NCBI GenBank assembly: GCA_039096225.1
Contig: JBBPEB010000007.1
Location: 558,001 to 622,000, forward strand
From: Blastocystis sp. Blastoise
Taxonomy: Eukaryota > Sar > Bigyra > Opalinata > Blastocystidae
Reading direction: 5' to 3'
DNA length: 64,000 nt
The notes beneath the pieces are model-generated. The model was not told the DNA's origin and made no database searches. It was given only the letters and a program-made list of their open reading frames with translations. Below are positions 1 through 11,867 of the stretch, one piece after another. The translations under genes and the position numbers were made by a program. Numbering within the stretch: the stretch's first letter is position 1; each line of letters begins with the position of its first letter.

Positions 1-685
1 TTATATATTTTTTTAAATTTTACTATTTTTTAACTTTTCCCTTTTTTTTATTATTGTTTATAAATATCATTTTCTTCTTTTGTTTGAATGGAAAAACGAT
101 TGTATCTCACATTTATTTTGAACAAAAAATATATATATTCTATGCAAATAACAGGAATATTAATATATGTATAAAAAATAGGAAACAAAACAATTCAACA
201 AATAGTGTCAAATGTCTATTGTAATAACAAGACAAAAAATGGAAATGGAAAAAAAGGAAAAAATATATATAAGAGAATAAATATGATATATTTGGATTTA
301 GCTACGACACAACAAAAAAAAATATGAAAAGAAAATACCCAATATACAAATAGAATACAAAAACATAAAATATACAAATATGAGTAATAGTATCACCTAA
401 CAAAAAGTGAAAGAACTGGATATTTGTAGTTATAAAAAAAAGAGAATTTATATGTAAAAATCATTACAGAAAAGTTGAAAAGAATAAAGAGTATTATAAT
501 ATCATTTACATATGTATAAATATATATACATATATAAATAATACTTATGTAGAGTGACAAGAGAGACTGAAGAATAGAGAGGTTTGAAGGAGGGTCATAA
601 AAGTAGCATATTAATATAGAGATATAGAGACAGAAGAGGCAAGAATAGAATACTCTTTTAGTATAATGAAGACTCAGTTTTCGTT
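1..685. other. Gene-free AT-rich stretch
   Basis: No supportable reading frame is seen. The last part is the 3' flank of the minus-strand bromodomain gene whose stop lies at 686-688. The rest is A-rich sequence with no recognisable feature. Confidence 0.5.
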
Positions 686-3513
686 TTAAAAGAAATCAGC
701 AGTTGGTTTATTTTCAGAGGGTTCTATATATATATAGATATATAGATAAACAATAAATAAAATATGAAAGTATATTATATAATATATATACCAGAATAAT
801 TATCAGTATCTTCATCACTACTTTCATAATCGAGTGAGTTCATGATTTCTCCATTGCCGCCAAGTCCAGCACGATGACGCGACCTATTACGATATATATT
901 CCCTCCTACTCCATTATCGGTATTGGAGTCGATGAATTGTTTGAGAGATCGAAGAGTAGCATTATCAAGAGTATCCAGATCAACTTCAATGACATCCGTA
1001 CTCTCACCATCAATCTTGGTATGTTCCTGAATGATCTCAAAGACCTTCAATTGCTTCTCATAAGGTAACTTATCAATACGACTACGAAGCTCCTGCTTAT
1101 CATCCATTGTAAAGGGAATCTCCTCTATCTATATATATATAATAGTATAGTATAGTATAGTATAGTATAGTATAGTATAGTATAGTATAGTATAGTATAG
1201 TATAGTATAGTATAGTATAGTATAGTATAGTATAGTATATATAAGCATACTTCAGTTCCTTTGTTTTCTTCAAGTCTATTTTTAATATCGTTCATTTCTT
1301 GTTGTAGTTTCGTCAATATACTTGTGATCTTTGTATAGCTTTCATCCTTCTTCACGGTTTCTTCTACTTTAGACACACTGTCCAACAGACTACGTGTGGA
1401 TTCAGAGAGAATATCTGTATCATATGCAAGGCGGGTACGTTTAGGCGGGGGAGCTATAGAACGAGTGTGAGGAATCGAGGGAACCGAATTAGTTCGCGGG
1501 AATTTCCTCTTTTTTGGTGTATCTGGTGAGGGAACATCCGGGAATTGTTCATAGATACGACGTGTGAACTGATCATAATCTCTTTCAAAGATTTCTGAGA
1601 GGGCTTTAGCCATAATAAAACTATAGAAAATAGAATAGTGAGAATATATAGAAAATACAATAGTGAGAATATATAGAGAATACAATAGTGAGAATAAATA
1701 GAGAAAATAAAATGAAAAAGGGAATGATAAGATAATATAATGTAAAAAAAACATACACATCTGAATCGGGTCTATTATATGTGAATGCATTATTGAAGAC
1801 AAGTCGAACGTCATCAGCGAATTGAGTGGCAGTCTCATATTGGAGTTTAATAAGCTTGTCTTTAATAGTACCGAAATCCATAGGACTATGAATAATGGTG
1901 AAATAATCAGGAATATTGAGTTCAACAGGATTCACAGGTATATTGAAAGGATAAGCCCATTTGTGATTCTATATATATATATAAATAAATAGATATATAA
2001 GATATATATATACCATAAGACGTTCTAATATTTTATAACAGTATTTAAGATCTTCAGATAGATTTTCAGGTACATCGATTGTTTCTCTAAGGAAGGATGC
2101 TGTAGCTGCACGATGAGCAGGACGGATTTGAGGTGTAGGAAGAGAGGGCTGAATATAAGTAGGAGCACGGGAACGAGGACGAGCAGCAGGTACCGACTTG
2201 GACTTCGTCAATTTAGCATTGGCATTTGGCTTTGGGGCATATCTAGAAATAATAAAGAATAATATATAAAGAATAATATATAATAAATAATATATAAACA
2301 ATAATATATAATATATAATATATAAAAAATAATATATAAAGAATAATATATAATATATAATATATAAACAATAATATATAATATATAATATATAAAGAAT
2401 AATATATAAACAATAATATATAAAGAATAATAAACAATATAGAATATAAATAATAAATTAAAACGTACACTTTAGCACAGCACATTTCTCTAGTAATAGG
2501 ATCATAATATCCTTCTAAATGGAATACCCCAAACTTATTTGTACCACTTCCTGTGACTCTAAATCGATCCTCTTTCTGTTCGAATTCTATGTTAACTCGA
2601 TTCTCTTGAATCTTCTTCACAGGTGTAGTTTTCATCCAAAAGAATCCATTATAAAGTCCCGATTGAGGTTGATCTGGACTATCCGTATCTATAGGAGAAG
2701 AAGGAGCTTTATGAAGAGATAACTGGAAATCACTAGTGATACCATTAAACTCCAAATTACTACCCATTCCCCACTATATAATATATATATAAAACATATA
2801 TAGAAGAAAAATGAGAATAAATTTAAAAAAAAAATTCTTGAAACAGCATCATATAAAAAAAAGATGATAGTAACTTGAATAAAACAAAAAGAATATTTAA
2901 TAATATATAAATATGATTTAATAATAACTATATACTTTACCAATCCAAATATAGGAAGAATTTTCTATTCTATATTCACCTTTTAAAACAGGAGTGACAG
3001 CAGGAGTAGGAGGAGTTGTAGGAGTAGCAACAGGAGTAGGCTCAACTTCTATATAGATTATATATATTATATAATATTGAAAAATAAATTTTAAATCAAA
3101 AAAAAATTGAATGAAATTACAAATTAAAATTGACATACTAGGTTCAACAGGTTGACTAGTTTCAGAGATTGGAGTATTTGTTTCATTCTCAGATTTGACG
3201 AATTCTGATAAGGAATCTGTGACAGAAGGAGTGAAATTTGTCGATAATTCTTGGTTAACTAAATAGAATAAAACGTAAAAATAGATGAGAATAGATTATA
3301 TAGAATATAAAACATAATTATACCTTCTTGTTCATCAGGAACATTAGATGTTATTTCAGAATTAACAGTTTCTTCCTTACTAAAAATTAGAAAGAAAACA
3401 ATAAGATAGGTATTCATGTTCACTATACAATAAAGTACTTACATTGATACTTCGTTGAATTCAGGATTAGGTGATGGAATTGAATCCATATTATTTTGCG
3501 TATATGTGTCCAT
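686..3513 (-). CDS. BET-family bromodomain protein with an extra N-terminal beta-rich domain
   Basis: Predicted nuclear acetyl-lysine reader of the BRD2/3/4 type. About ten exons (3443-3513, 3324-3379, about 3139-3259, 2938-3050, 2466-2774, 2014-2244, 1757-1969, 1249-1622, 792-1128, 686-723) give about 620 residues. The bromodomain (about 1757-2080) keeps the HKWAYPF start, the PVELNIPDYFTIIHSPMDFGTI block and the VFNNAFTYN asparagine loop that contacts acetyl-lysine in this family. Coiled-coil and basic KKRKFPR/PPPKRTRL sequence (about 1250-1620) follows. An ET/NET domain (about 960-1110) contains LPYEKQLKVFEIIQ and an acidic VIEVDLDTLDNATLRSLKQF helix region. Upstream (about 2466-3000) is a separate domain with WIGKWGMG, GLYNGFFWMK and GSGTNKFGVFHLEGYY, which I recall only as an uncharacterised module. 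One bromodomain is seen rather than the two of animal BETs. The 2466/2244 splice phase is the least certain join. Confidence 0.88.
1143..1239. repeat. (TATAG)n microsatellite inside an intron
   Basis: About twenty copies of a 5-bp unit fill the intron between the coiled-coil exon and the ET-domain exon of the bromodomain gene. Read on the minus strand the unit is CTATA, so it does not create repeated AG acceptors for that gene. Confidence 0.9.
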
Positions 3514-4762
3514 AGATATATAAATTCCACGAATATAATTTCAAAACAAAATATCAATAGAAATTATGGAGTAGAATTCAAAAAAATTAAAAAAAAAATC
3601 GAAAAACAGAAATATTTAAAAAAAATTAGGCGATTTTTTGAAAAAAAATTATATAGTGGGAATTAGTGCTAATTTCTATAAGCAGAAATTTCTTTTTGAA
3701 AAAACATCTATCAGATGTAAAATTTTATTTTTTGGGACATGTTTGGAGCGCCAATCAAATGACGACTTTTATATCCAATAAAATAAAAAAGCTTCCTTTA
3801 ATAATCCAATGATTTAACCTATTATTGTTTATATTTGCACTTGTTTCTCTTTTGAAGTCTTAGCCAGTCATTTCATTGGAGTCATAGATTATTATAGAAA
3901 TTGTCCAATCATTCCTTTTACGTTTAATACATGCTTGCTTCCATTTTGGTTGCAAGTGTAATTTTTAATTGACTCAATTAAGAAAAATACCATACAATAC
4001 AGGCTTCGTCATCACAAAAAAGAACAACCATAAAAAATCAATAGAGCTTAAAAAATGATTTCTTTTTCTTTATTAAACTATGTTTAAGATCTTGCTGACA
4101 TAAAATACACATATATTATGATAGAAAATGAAGTAAGAATCATTTTGTGACAAATAATGAAGAAAATCGAAAGATTTTATTTCGTCTACATGAATAATCT
4201 AATAAATTTCATCCAAACTTTGTTCAATAGTAAAATTACTTTTCTTTTTAATGAAAGAACGTCTCTGAGCATCAAATTGCACAATAAGTAAATAAATATC
4301 CTTTTACTCGCTGAAGATATGGAATGAAGGAAAATCAATAGGAGAAGATTTTTAAAAAGAATATATATTTTCATGGAGACTACTTTCGTTGAAAAAAATA
4401 AATCTTAAATATTTTTGAAAAATAAGTAAGAATATCTAAAATTATCAGAAATATCATTTTTATAATTTTAAAATTCCACAAAACTATATAATTTTTGTTA
4501 TTCAACCTTGGAAAAAGGAGTATTGTGTTAGTTATTCATTTCCTAATACTCTCGTCATCGTTACTAACAGAAAATAATCAAAATTAGTGTTTTCAAATAA
4601 AGTATGAATGAATTATTGTACTGTTACCTAAGAGATTCTTATTAAAATCATGTTATTCTGTATAGAATTGTTAACAATGAATAAAGTAAGTGTAGAACGA
4701 CATAAAAAAGGTATTTAATTATGATATAACTATCGAAATTGTTGTTTTGTCTAGTTTATGGT
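3514..4762. other. Intergenic, divergent promoters
   Basis: The spacer between the divergent bromodomain (-) and kinase (+) genes is AT-rich, with no conserved reading frame or RNA gene that I can recognise. It presumably holds both promoters. A possible non-coding first exon of the kinase may end at a GTAAGT near 4687, with an acceptor CTAG at about 4751. Confidence 0.4.
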
Positions 4763-6118
4763 ATGTGTACACCGAAATCTAATTATCAGTTACTTAATTA
4801 TGTTGGTGATGGAACATATGGTGCAGTATATAAGGCAAAAAAACGTGAAACTGGAGAAATCGTGGCTTTAAAAAGAGTAAAACTATTAAAAGAAGAAGAT
4901 GTATGTTTATCTATGTAGTTCATTTTTTTCTTTTATTTATATATTTTATTATAATACATAAACAAAAATAAAGATAGGTTTTCCAATCACTTCAATTCGA
5001 GAATTTCGTTTATTGAAGTTATGTAAGCATCCAAATATAGTAAATTTAGAAGATATTATTGTTGGAGATAATCGAGATGAAGTGTATATGGTATTAGAGT
5101 ATTGTGATCATGATATATATGAATTATTAGAAAGTACAAAGAAAGGATTTACCATCAGTGAGGTTAAATGTCTTATTAAACAACTATTAGATGCACTTCA
5201 ATATATGCAAAGTAACTGGATTATTCATAGAGATATTAAAACAAGTAATTTATTGTATGTATAGTTTAGTTTTTTTGTATAATCTTTTTTATTCTAAAAA
5301 CCATTATATATATATATACAGATATACAAATAGAGGTCAATTGAAATTGGCAGATTTTGGAATGGCTCGAACTGTTGGAAACCCACCTCGAAAACTATCT
5401 TCTTCTGTAGTGACATTATGGTATAGATCTCCAGAGTTGTTATTAGGACAAAATGATTATTCTTTTCCTGTAGATATATGGTCTGTAGGGTGTATTATGG
5501 GAGAGCTAATTCGTCGTGAACCCATTCTTCCCGGGAAAAACGAAAAAGAACAACTTCTCAAAATCTTTAGTTTACTTGGTATATAAATACTTTTCAATAT
5601 ATTTATTCAATTATATTATTATTATACTTATTATTTATAATATATTCCATATATTACAATACGCTATATTAAACATAATTTCATTATTATTATCTAATTA
5701 CTATTCTATATATATTTATAGGTTATCCATCAGAGACAGAGTGTCCGTCATTATATAGATCACCTCTATATACTCAAACCGTTGAATATCAAACAATCTG
5801 TAAACATTCTCAATTAGCAACTACATTTCCAGAATTATCTCCTTCTGGCATTGATCTATTGACACAACTCTTGGCTTATGAACCCAGTAAACGGATCACA
5901 GCAGAACAAGCATTACAACATGAATGGTTCAAGGAATTACCCTTTCCTCAAGATCCTATATATATGCCTACATTCCCTCCTCGAAAACTTACTCCTTATA
6001 CACAAAAAGTTGGCAATACAAACTTTAATTCATTAAATATGGTATATATCTTCATTAGTAATATATTTATTTATTTATTAATATTATTATATAGGGATAT
6101 GCAAAGTTGAAAAAATGA
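4763..6118 (+). CDS. CDK10/CDK11-like cyclin-dependent kinase
   Basis: Five exons (4763-4900, 4974-5254, 5322-5578, 5722-6041, 6095-6118) join in frame to about 339 residues, a normal CDK length. Visible kinase features are the Gly loop GDGTYGAVYKA, VALKRVKL with the catalytic lysine, the cyclin-binding helix PITSIRE, HRDIKTSN in the catalytic loop, DFGMAR, the activation segment VVTLWYRSPELLL, and the CMGC-insert region with WSVGCIMGELI. The helix resembles the CDK11 PITSLRE and CDK10 PISSLRE signatures, and the VVTLWYR threonine is the expected T-loop phosphosite. These relatives act with cyclin L or M in transcription and splicing control. Which of the two subfamilies it belongs to is undecided. 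The start at 4763 is the first ATG in frame after a CTAG acceptor, and a short upstream exon is possible. Confidence 0.9.
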
Positions 6119-6276
6119 AAAAATGAAATGAATAATCATAGAATTGTTTAGTTCACATTTTTTTATATTTTATTTTTTTCTAATTTATGATTAACCTTTT
6201 TTTTAAACGAATTATAATATATAAAACAAAACAACATAAAGATAGTACACATAAAAAAAACAAAGAACTAACATTA

Positions 6277-7081
6277 TTAATAGACTTTCGGAATAGCTTC
6301 ATCATTTTCTTCCTATATATATATATATTATCAATAAAATAAAAATATATAACAGCAATGAATATTCATTTAAAATATATATATATATATATACTTCTTT
6401 TTCTTTCTTCTTTTCTTCTTCTTCTTTTTCTTTCTTGAGTCTTGCAAGTATTTTAAGTGCAACAGGATCATCTTTACCATCGAAACGATCACGAACATTT
6501 TGTTTATTGAGAGGATCATCATCATCATGAGGCTTTACATGTCTATAGGGGCAAGAAGCGCCACGAGTACAACAACCACGAGCATAGAAAGAACAAATAT
6601 GCGGTAAATTACGCTCGGAATAAGGGGAACGACGGCTAAGACGTAATAATTGAGCATTCAAAGGAGCTTTACCATAAGGTAATTCTCCATTAGCAGCTTT
6701 TTTATCCATTTCTTGCATAAATGCAGCTCTATTTGCAGTATTTTTTGGTACACTTAAAACTTGTCCTTGACTCATAAATGAATCACGAACTTGAACAGGA
6801 AGACCATATGTTAAATCAAGAATACAACATTGACAAACATTCTTTGCTTTAGCACATGATTGACATACTTGTGTAGATTTGTATCTTCCATCAGTACCAG
6901 CTTTCCATCGGAAATTAGTAAAAGGACGATCACAAGTCTTACATGCTTTTCCACAAGGTTCACGAATCATACGAACATAAGGATTATCTCCAAGACATGT
7001 TTCACATAAAATAGGAAACTCAGAATTCTCAGAAGTCTGTGTTCTTCCATCAGATTTAATTTGCATACCTCTTTCAGTCAT
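6277..7081 (-). CDS. RBM22/Slt11(Ecm2)-like zinc-finger splicing factor, short form without RRM
   Basis: Family members sit in the activated spliceosome next to U6 snRNA. Two exons (about 6405-7081 and 6277-6313) give about 240 residues. The N-terminus has the characteristic paired zinc-binding region: FPILCETCLGDNPYVRM, CGKACKTCDRPFTNFRW and CQSCAKAKNVCQCCILDL followed by YGLPVQVRD. A CCCH finger follows with HICSFYARGCCTRGASCPYRH. Human RBM22 continues with an RNA-recognition motif, but here the protein ends in a charged Lys/Glu helix and EENDEAIPKVY just before TAA. The intron is largely TA repeat. It is convergent with the kinase gene, 158 bp away. The subunit assignment is strong; whether the RRM was lost or sits elsewhere is unknown. 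Confidence 0.88.
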
Positions 7082-7491
7082 CTTTGATTAATTAATTATA
7101 CTTAATATTATATTCTAATTGATTTGATATGACTAATTTATTCAATCTATAATATTTGAATTAGTATTATAGAAGAATTTCAATATACTCGAAAACAAGA
7201 ACAAATATACGAACTGAATTTTTATTTTTAAATAATCTAGAAAATATAATTTTTTTCTCACAATACTTTAGAAATTCCTTGGTTTTCTCTAAGAATGGTT
7301 TAGTAACAAAAAAGTTCTTTCCTTCTATTGTTTTCAGTTATTCTAAAGTTTAGATTTGGAAATTGTATATAGATCACTTAGATAGATAATAATTGACTAA
7401 ATTTAAATAATATTCTGACTTTTAAACAATTATGATACATAATTCTTTATCTTGTTTTCATTAATTCTTATATATTCTATTTAGATACGAT

Positions 7492-8199
7492 ATGGGTAAG
7501 AAAAAACCGAAAGTTGTAGAATTCCAAGATGATCCTACTCAAGATTTCTTTGATTTACATTCAACAAATCAAAATAAAGAGAGTGTATGTTTCTCATTAT
7601 AACTTTTTATATCTTAACATTATTCCTTAATATCTATTTGTAAGTATTCTTTGTGTTTCTACTATTTAAGCTATTTTTTATAATGTTGAGTCAGTTTTTT
7701 ATATATTATTAGTTAAAAGAACAACGTGAGAATCTTCCTATATTTGAATACAAGCAACAAATACTAGATGCTATTCAAACGCATCAAGTCTTGATTCTAT
7801 TAGGTGAAACCGGTTCAGGAAAAACAACTCAAGTATCACAATATTTATATGAAGAAGGATTGTTAGGGTATGTTATATTATTCATATTTATATATTATTA
7901 ATATTATATGTTTGTGATATATGTATATTATTCATATTTATATATTATTCATATTTATATATTTGTTATATATAATTATTTCCTTAGAACGAAGCGAATT
8001 GGTATAACACAGCCTCGTCGTGTTGCCGCCATCACAGTAGCGAAGCGTGTCAGTGAGGAACAAGGAGTGCGTCTCGGCGACGAAGTCGGATACAACGTGC
8101 GTTTTGATGATCATACGAATATAAAGACAAAGATCAAATTCCTTACTGACGGTATGTTACTAAGAGAAGCTATGGTCGATAACATGCTTACCGAGTATA

Positions 8200-8263
<64 letters not shown>

Positions 8264-9833
8264 TGACTTTGAAAGAAAGGAATCTATATATTCCTTGTTA
8301 TTATATAGATATAGTGTGATAGTTATAGATGAAGTGCATGAGCGGTCATTACAATCTGATATTCTATGTGCATTCATCAAGTACTTATATATATACTCCT
8401 CTTTATACTCTATGTCTATTCTATATTCATATATATCTATCAATAGAACTATTCTCTCAAAACGATCGGATCTCAAATTAATACTTATGTCGGCTACATT
8501 AAATACTAATGTATTCCTCAATTATTTCCCGGATGCATCTACTTTATATATTCACGGCAGACAACATCCTGTAGAAGTCTAGTATGAACTATTCTTATTC
8601 TTATTCTATTTTATTTTATTTTATTCTATTCTATTCTAATTTATTTTATTTTATTCTATTCTATTTGTCTTTATGCTTTTCTTTATCTTTATTTCTCTGT
8701 TTCTATAATGTTTCTTATAGTTATACTCCTACACCGGAAGCGGATTATATAGATGCTGCTCTCATTACGATTCTACAAGTAATAGCCTTTCTATTACTAT
8801 TGTCTCTATCTATGAATCTCTCTATTCTCATTATATATATATATTCCTATTCCCTCTAGTTACATCTTTATGCTCCTGCAGGTGATGTTCTCGTGTTCCT
8901 TACGGGTCAAGAAGATATAGAAGTCCTTCTGTCACTACTCGAAGAAAGAGTCAAACTTCTCCCGCCAGAACAACAAAATCTTGTTGTATATATATTCATT
9001 ATATATACATTATATATACATTATATATACATTATATGCTCATTATATATTCATTATATATTCATTATATATTCATTATATATTCATTATATGCTCATTA
9101 TATATACATTATATATACATTATATATACATTATATATACATTATATATACATTATATATTCATTATATATTACTATCCTTACTAGGTATACCCTCTATA
9201 TTCTCAATTACCTCCTGAACAACAACTTGTGGTTTTCTTACCCTTAAAAGATAATCAACGTAAAGTATGCTGTTTCTCTTCCTTTATTATTATCGTATTT
9301 TATACAGGTTGTACTCAGTACAAATATTGCAGAATCCTCAATTACTCTTAACGGTATCCGATATGTCGTAGACACGGGTCTCGTTAAAGTATATATATAT
9401 ATATAATCATAGCATCTAGTATTCTTTCTAAGAAGTAATTCTAACTGATGTATTAATAATATTTATAATTGCTTTTGGAATGTTATTTATGACTTATTAG
9501 TATTATCATCTTATTATGATCATAAGCTTTTATTATTTAATATCATCTTATTTTTATTCCCTATATACAAATAATGATAATACTATACTCCTATATATAT
9601 ATGTATATATGTATATAGATCCGTGTTGAGCAAGGTATAACAGGATATGATTCCCTTCTGATTGTTCCTGTCTCGAAACAACAGGCCTGGCAACGAACGG
9701 GTAGAGCAGGTAGAGAAGCAGAAGGATTCTGTTATCGTTTATATCCAGAGACATCCTTCCTCAGTTTAACAGATCAATCGGTTCCTGAAATCAAACGTAC
9801 TTCTCTCTCCTCTACTCTCCTTCAAGTATAGAA

Positions 9834-9926
<93 letters not shown>

Positions 9927-11204
9927 CTCAAAATGCTTGGTATAGATGATGTATTCTCCTTCCCCTACCTTGAGAGTCCTCCATTATCAACGATTAAAAC
10001 TGGACTACAAACACTAATTCTTCTTGGAGCTATCGATAAAACAACTGGTAAGATTACAGAAGAAGGTCGACAGATGTCTCAATTACCTCTTGAACCTATA
10101 TATAGTAAACTTATCCTTACAGCTAGAAAATATAACTGTACTTCTGAAATTTTAGATATCGTGTCTTTGCTCTCTGTAGATAATATCTTTTATATTCCTC
10201 GAGAAAAGAAAGAATTAGCAGCAAAGAAGAAAGAGCAATTTATTTCGGTTTATGGAGATCATCTTACTCTCTTAAATGTCCTAAAACAATATAGGTATTC
10301 TATTATAACTATATATATATATCATATTTATTATATCATATCTGATACTATATCTATAATATTAATCTATATATATATATATATATAATTAGAGAAGTCC
10401 ATGAAGATACAGATTGGTGTAAGGAGAATTATATTAATATAAAGAGTATGAAGATGGTTATGAATATTCGAAAACAACTAGTGCGTTACTGCAAAAAAAT
10501 GAATATTGAACTTCAATTATATATATATATATATATCTTCTTATCTTTCTCTATACTTTTGAAACTCTCTTTATAATGCTTATTATTTTCATGTATACTA
10601 TATTATATTTTTTTAATAAAATCTTCTTGCTTTTATTTTCTATATATCATATAAATCTATAGTCATGTGAGAATGATACTGATTCTATTCGACGTTGTAT
10701 GGTCGCTGCTATGTATATACAAATTGCAAGAAAATTACCACAAGTATATTTATATTTATATATATATTTGTTTCTTTCTCTCTCTATATATATATATATA
10801 TAGTTAGTCAAGGGTGCTCGTTGTGAATATAAGACTATTTTAGGGTCTAAAGTATATATTCTCATTATTCTTCTATATATATATATTCTTATAGGTAGCT
10901 TCTCTACATCCAGGATCGGTTTTATTCATGAAAACACCTCCTCCAGAAACTATTATTTATACTATATCCACCATTTATATATATATTATATTCTATTTAA
11001 TATATAATATATCATTATCCAATAAATACATATATTTATATTCATCTAATTGATTTGTAATATTTATTAATTAATCTTTAACTTATGTACGATCTTGTTT
11101 TAACTTCAAAACAATATTTCAGAGCAGTTACAATTATAGAATCTCAATGGATTACAGAATTAGTTCCTCAATGGTTTCAATCTCAAAAAAGTCATAATCT
11201 TTAA
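7492..11204 (+). CDS. DEAH-box RNA helicase, DHX33-like
   Basis: About sixteen small exons (first 7492-7584, last 11091-11204) give about 670 residues, close to human DHX33 (about 707), which works in the nucleolus in rRNA synthesis. Motifs in order: GETGSGKTT (I), TQPRRVAA (Ia), DEVH in [11 protein letters not shown] (II), SAT in LMSATL (III), [17 protein letters not shown] (V) and QRTGRAGR (VI), then winged-helix/ratchet and OB-fold regions. DHX33-like details are [23 protein letters not shown]-like [11 protein letters not shown], and a C-terminus ending [12 protein letters not shown]. The first residues are a lysine-rich MGKKKPK. Two splice sites are unusual: an intron starting TT at 10517 and an AT-AC intron at 10964-11090. 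Both are judged from protein continuity. A Prp2/Prp22-type assignment fits less well. Confidence 0.92.
8199..8263. repeat. (TTA)n microsatellite in a helicase intron
   Basis: Uninterrupted ATT/TTA triplets fill part of the intron between the LTDGMLLRE exon and the VIVIDEVH exon. It produces poly-Leu and, on the other strand, poly-Asn shadow frames that are not genes. Confidence 0.9.
8996..9170. repeat. 11-bp tandem repeat in a helicase intron
   Basis: About sixteen copies of cattatatata, with variants ending gct or att, lie in the intron after PPEQQNLV. They leave three reading frames open across the repeat, which are artefacts. Confidence 0.85.
9838..9926. repeat. Long (TA)n intron of the helicase gene
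   Basis: The intron between STLLQ and LKMLGIDD is almost pure TA dinucleotide. It starts GTATAG and ends ATATAG. It shows the general intron style of this genome in its purest form. Confidence 0.9.
10964..11090 (+). other. Probable U12-type AT-AC intron in the helicase gene
   Basis: The exon ends ...TAT ACT at 10963 and the next resumes GAT CTT GTT at 11091, giving [14 protein letters not shown], which fits the conserved C-terminal block of DHX33-type helicases. The bases between start ATATCC, the U12-type AT-AC donor core, and end GTAC. A TCTTTAAC branch-point-like motif at 11075-11082 is 9-10 nt from the 3' end. No GT donor exists in frame before a stop codon (TGA), so ordinary GT-AG splicing cannot keep the domain intact. 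Confidence 0.72.
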
Positions 11205-11867
11205 CAACAACTTTCCATTATTCGATTTCCCGTCTTGTCTTCTTCTTTATTTGTTTTAATTTCCTTTTTATATGTGTATCGACTTGTTTTGTTTTGTTTT
11301 TCTTTCATTTTTGTATCGTTGGTCTGCCTTTTATAAAAGATTAATAATAAAACTCTCAAATACTCACCACATTTATATTGGAATTCGGTCGTAATATATT
11401 TAATTGATTCATCATATATAAAATATACTTAAAACATAGTGAATATCATATAATCGATTCTTAAACAGTTTATTATAGCATTCTTCTCTTACAATAATCC
11501 ACCTGACACTCAATGATCATAGATTGTAGCATCAAATACATTAGATTTTATATAAAATCGAATAATGAACATAAAAAAAGTATCCCACCAAAAAAGAACT
11601 ACGAAAATGAAGCGGTTCAAACTGAAAATTGGCGGAGTATTATCCAAAAAACAGAAATAGAAAACGGTGAAGCTACAGAATTCATCTAAATAAAACAAAA
11701 AATATCGTGAAAAAAGAATGGGACATCATATCAAACGTTTTGGCACTTTATTTATTAAATATAAATACTGATCATAGACTAGTAGATCCTCAAAGATTCT
11801 TCTTAAATTTGATATAAGTCTGTCTACGTAAGATAAATTAGTTTGAATCTCTAAGAAATAGATAGAA
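11205..11867. other. Intergenic
   Basis: The spacer between the helicase and Rad21 genes has T-rich sequence after the helicase stop and no supportable gene. A 62-codon minus-strand frame at 11510-11698 has no recognisable features. Confidence 0.5.

Noticed and set aside
8111-8521. Minus-strand frame with a poly-Asn run opposite the helicase gene
   Set aside because: It is the reverse reading of the (TTA)n intron and of helicase exons; the plus strand codes for conserved DEAH motifs.
8893-9247. Overlapping plus-strand frames rich in Tyr-Ile-His
   Set aside because: They are translations of the 11-bp intron repeat; only the first part (VFLTGQED) is helicase exon.
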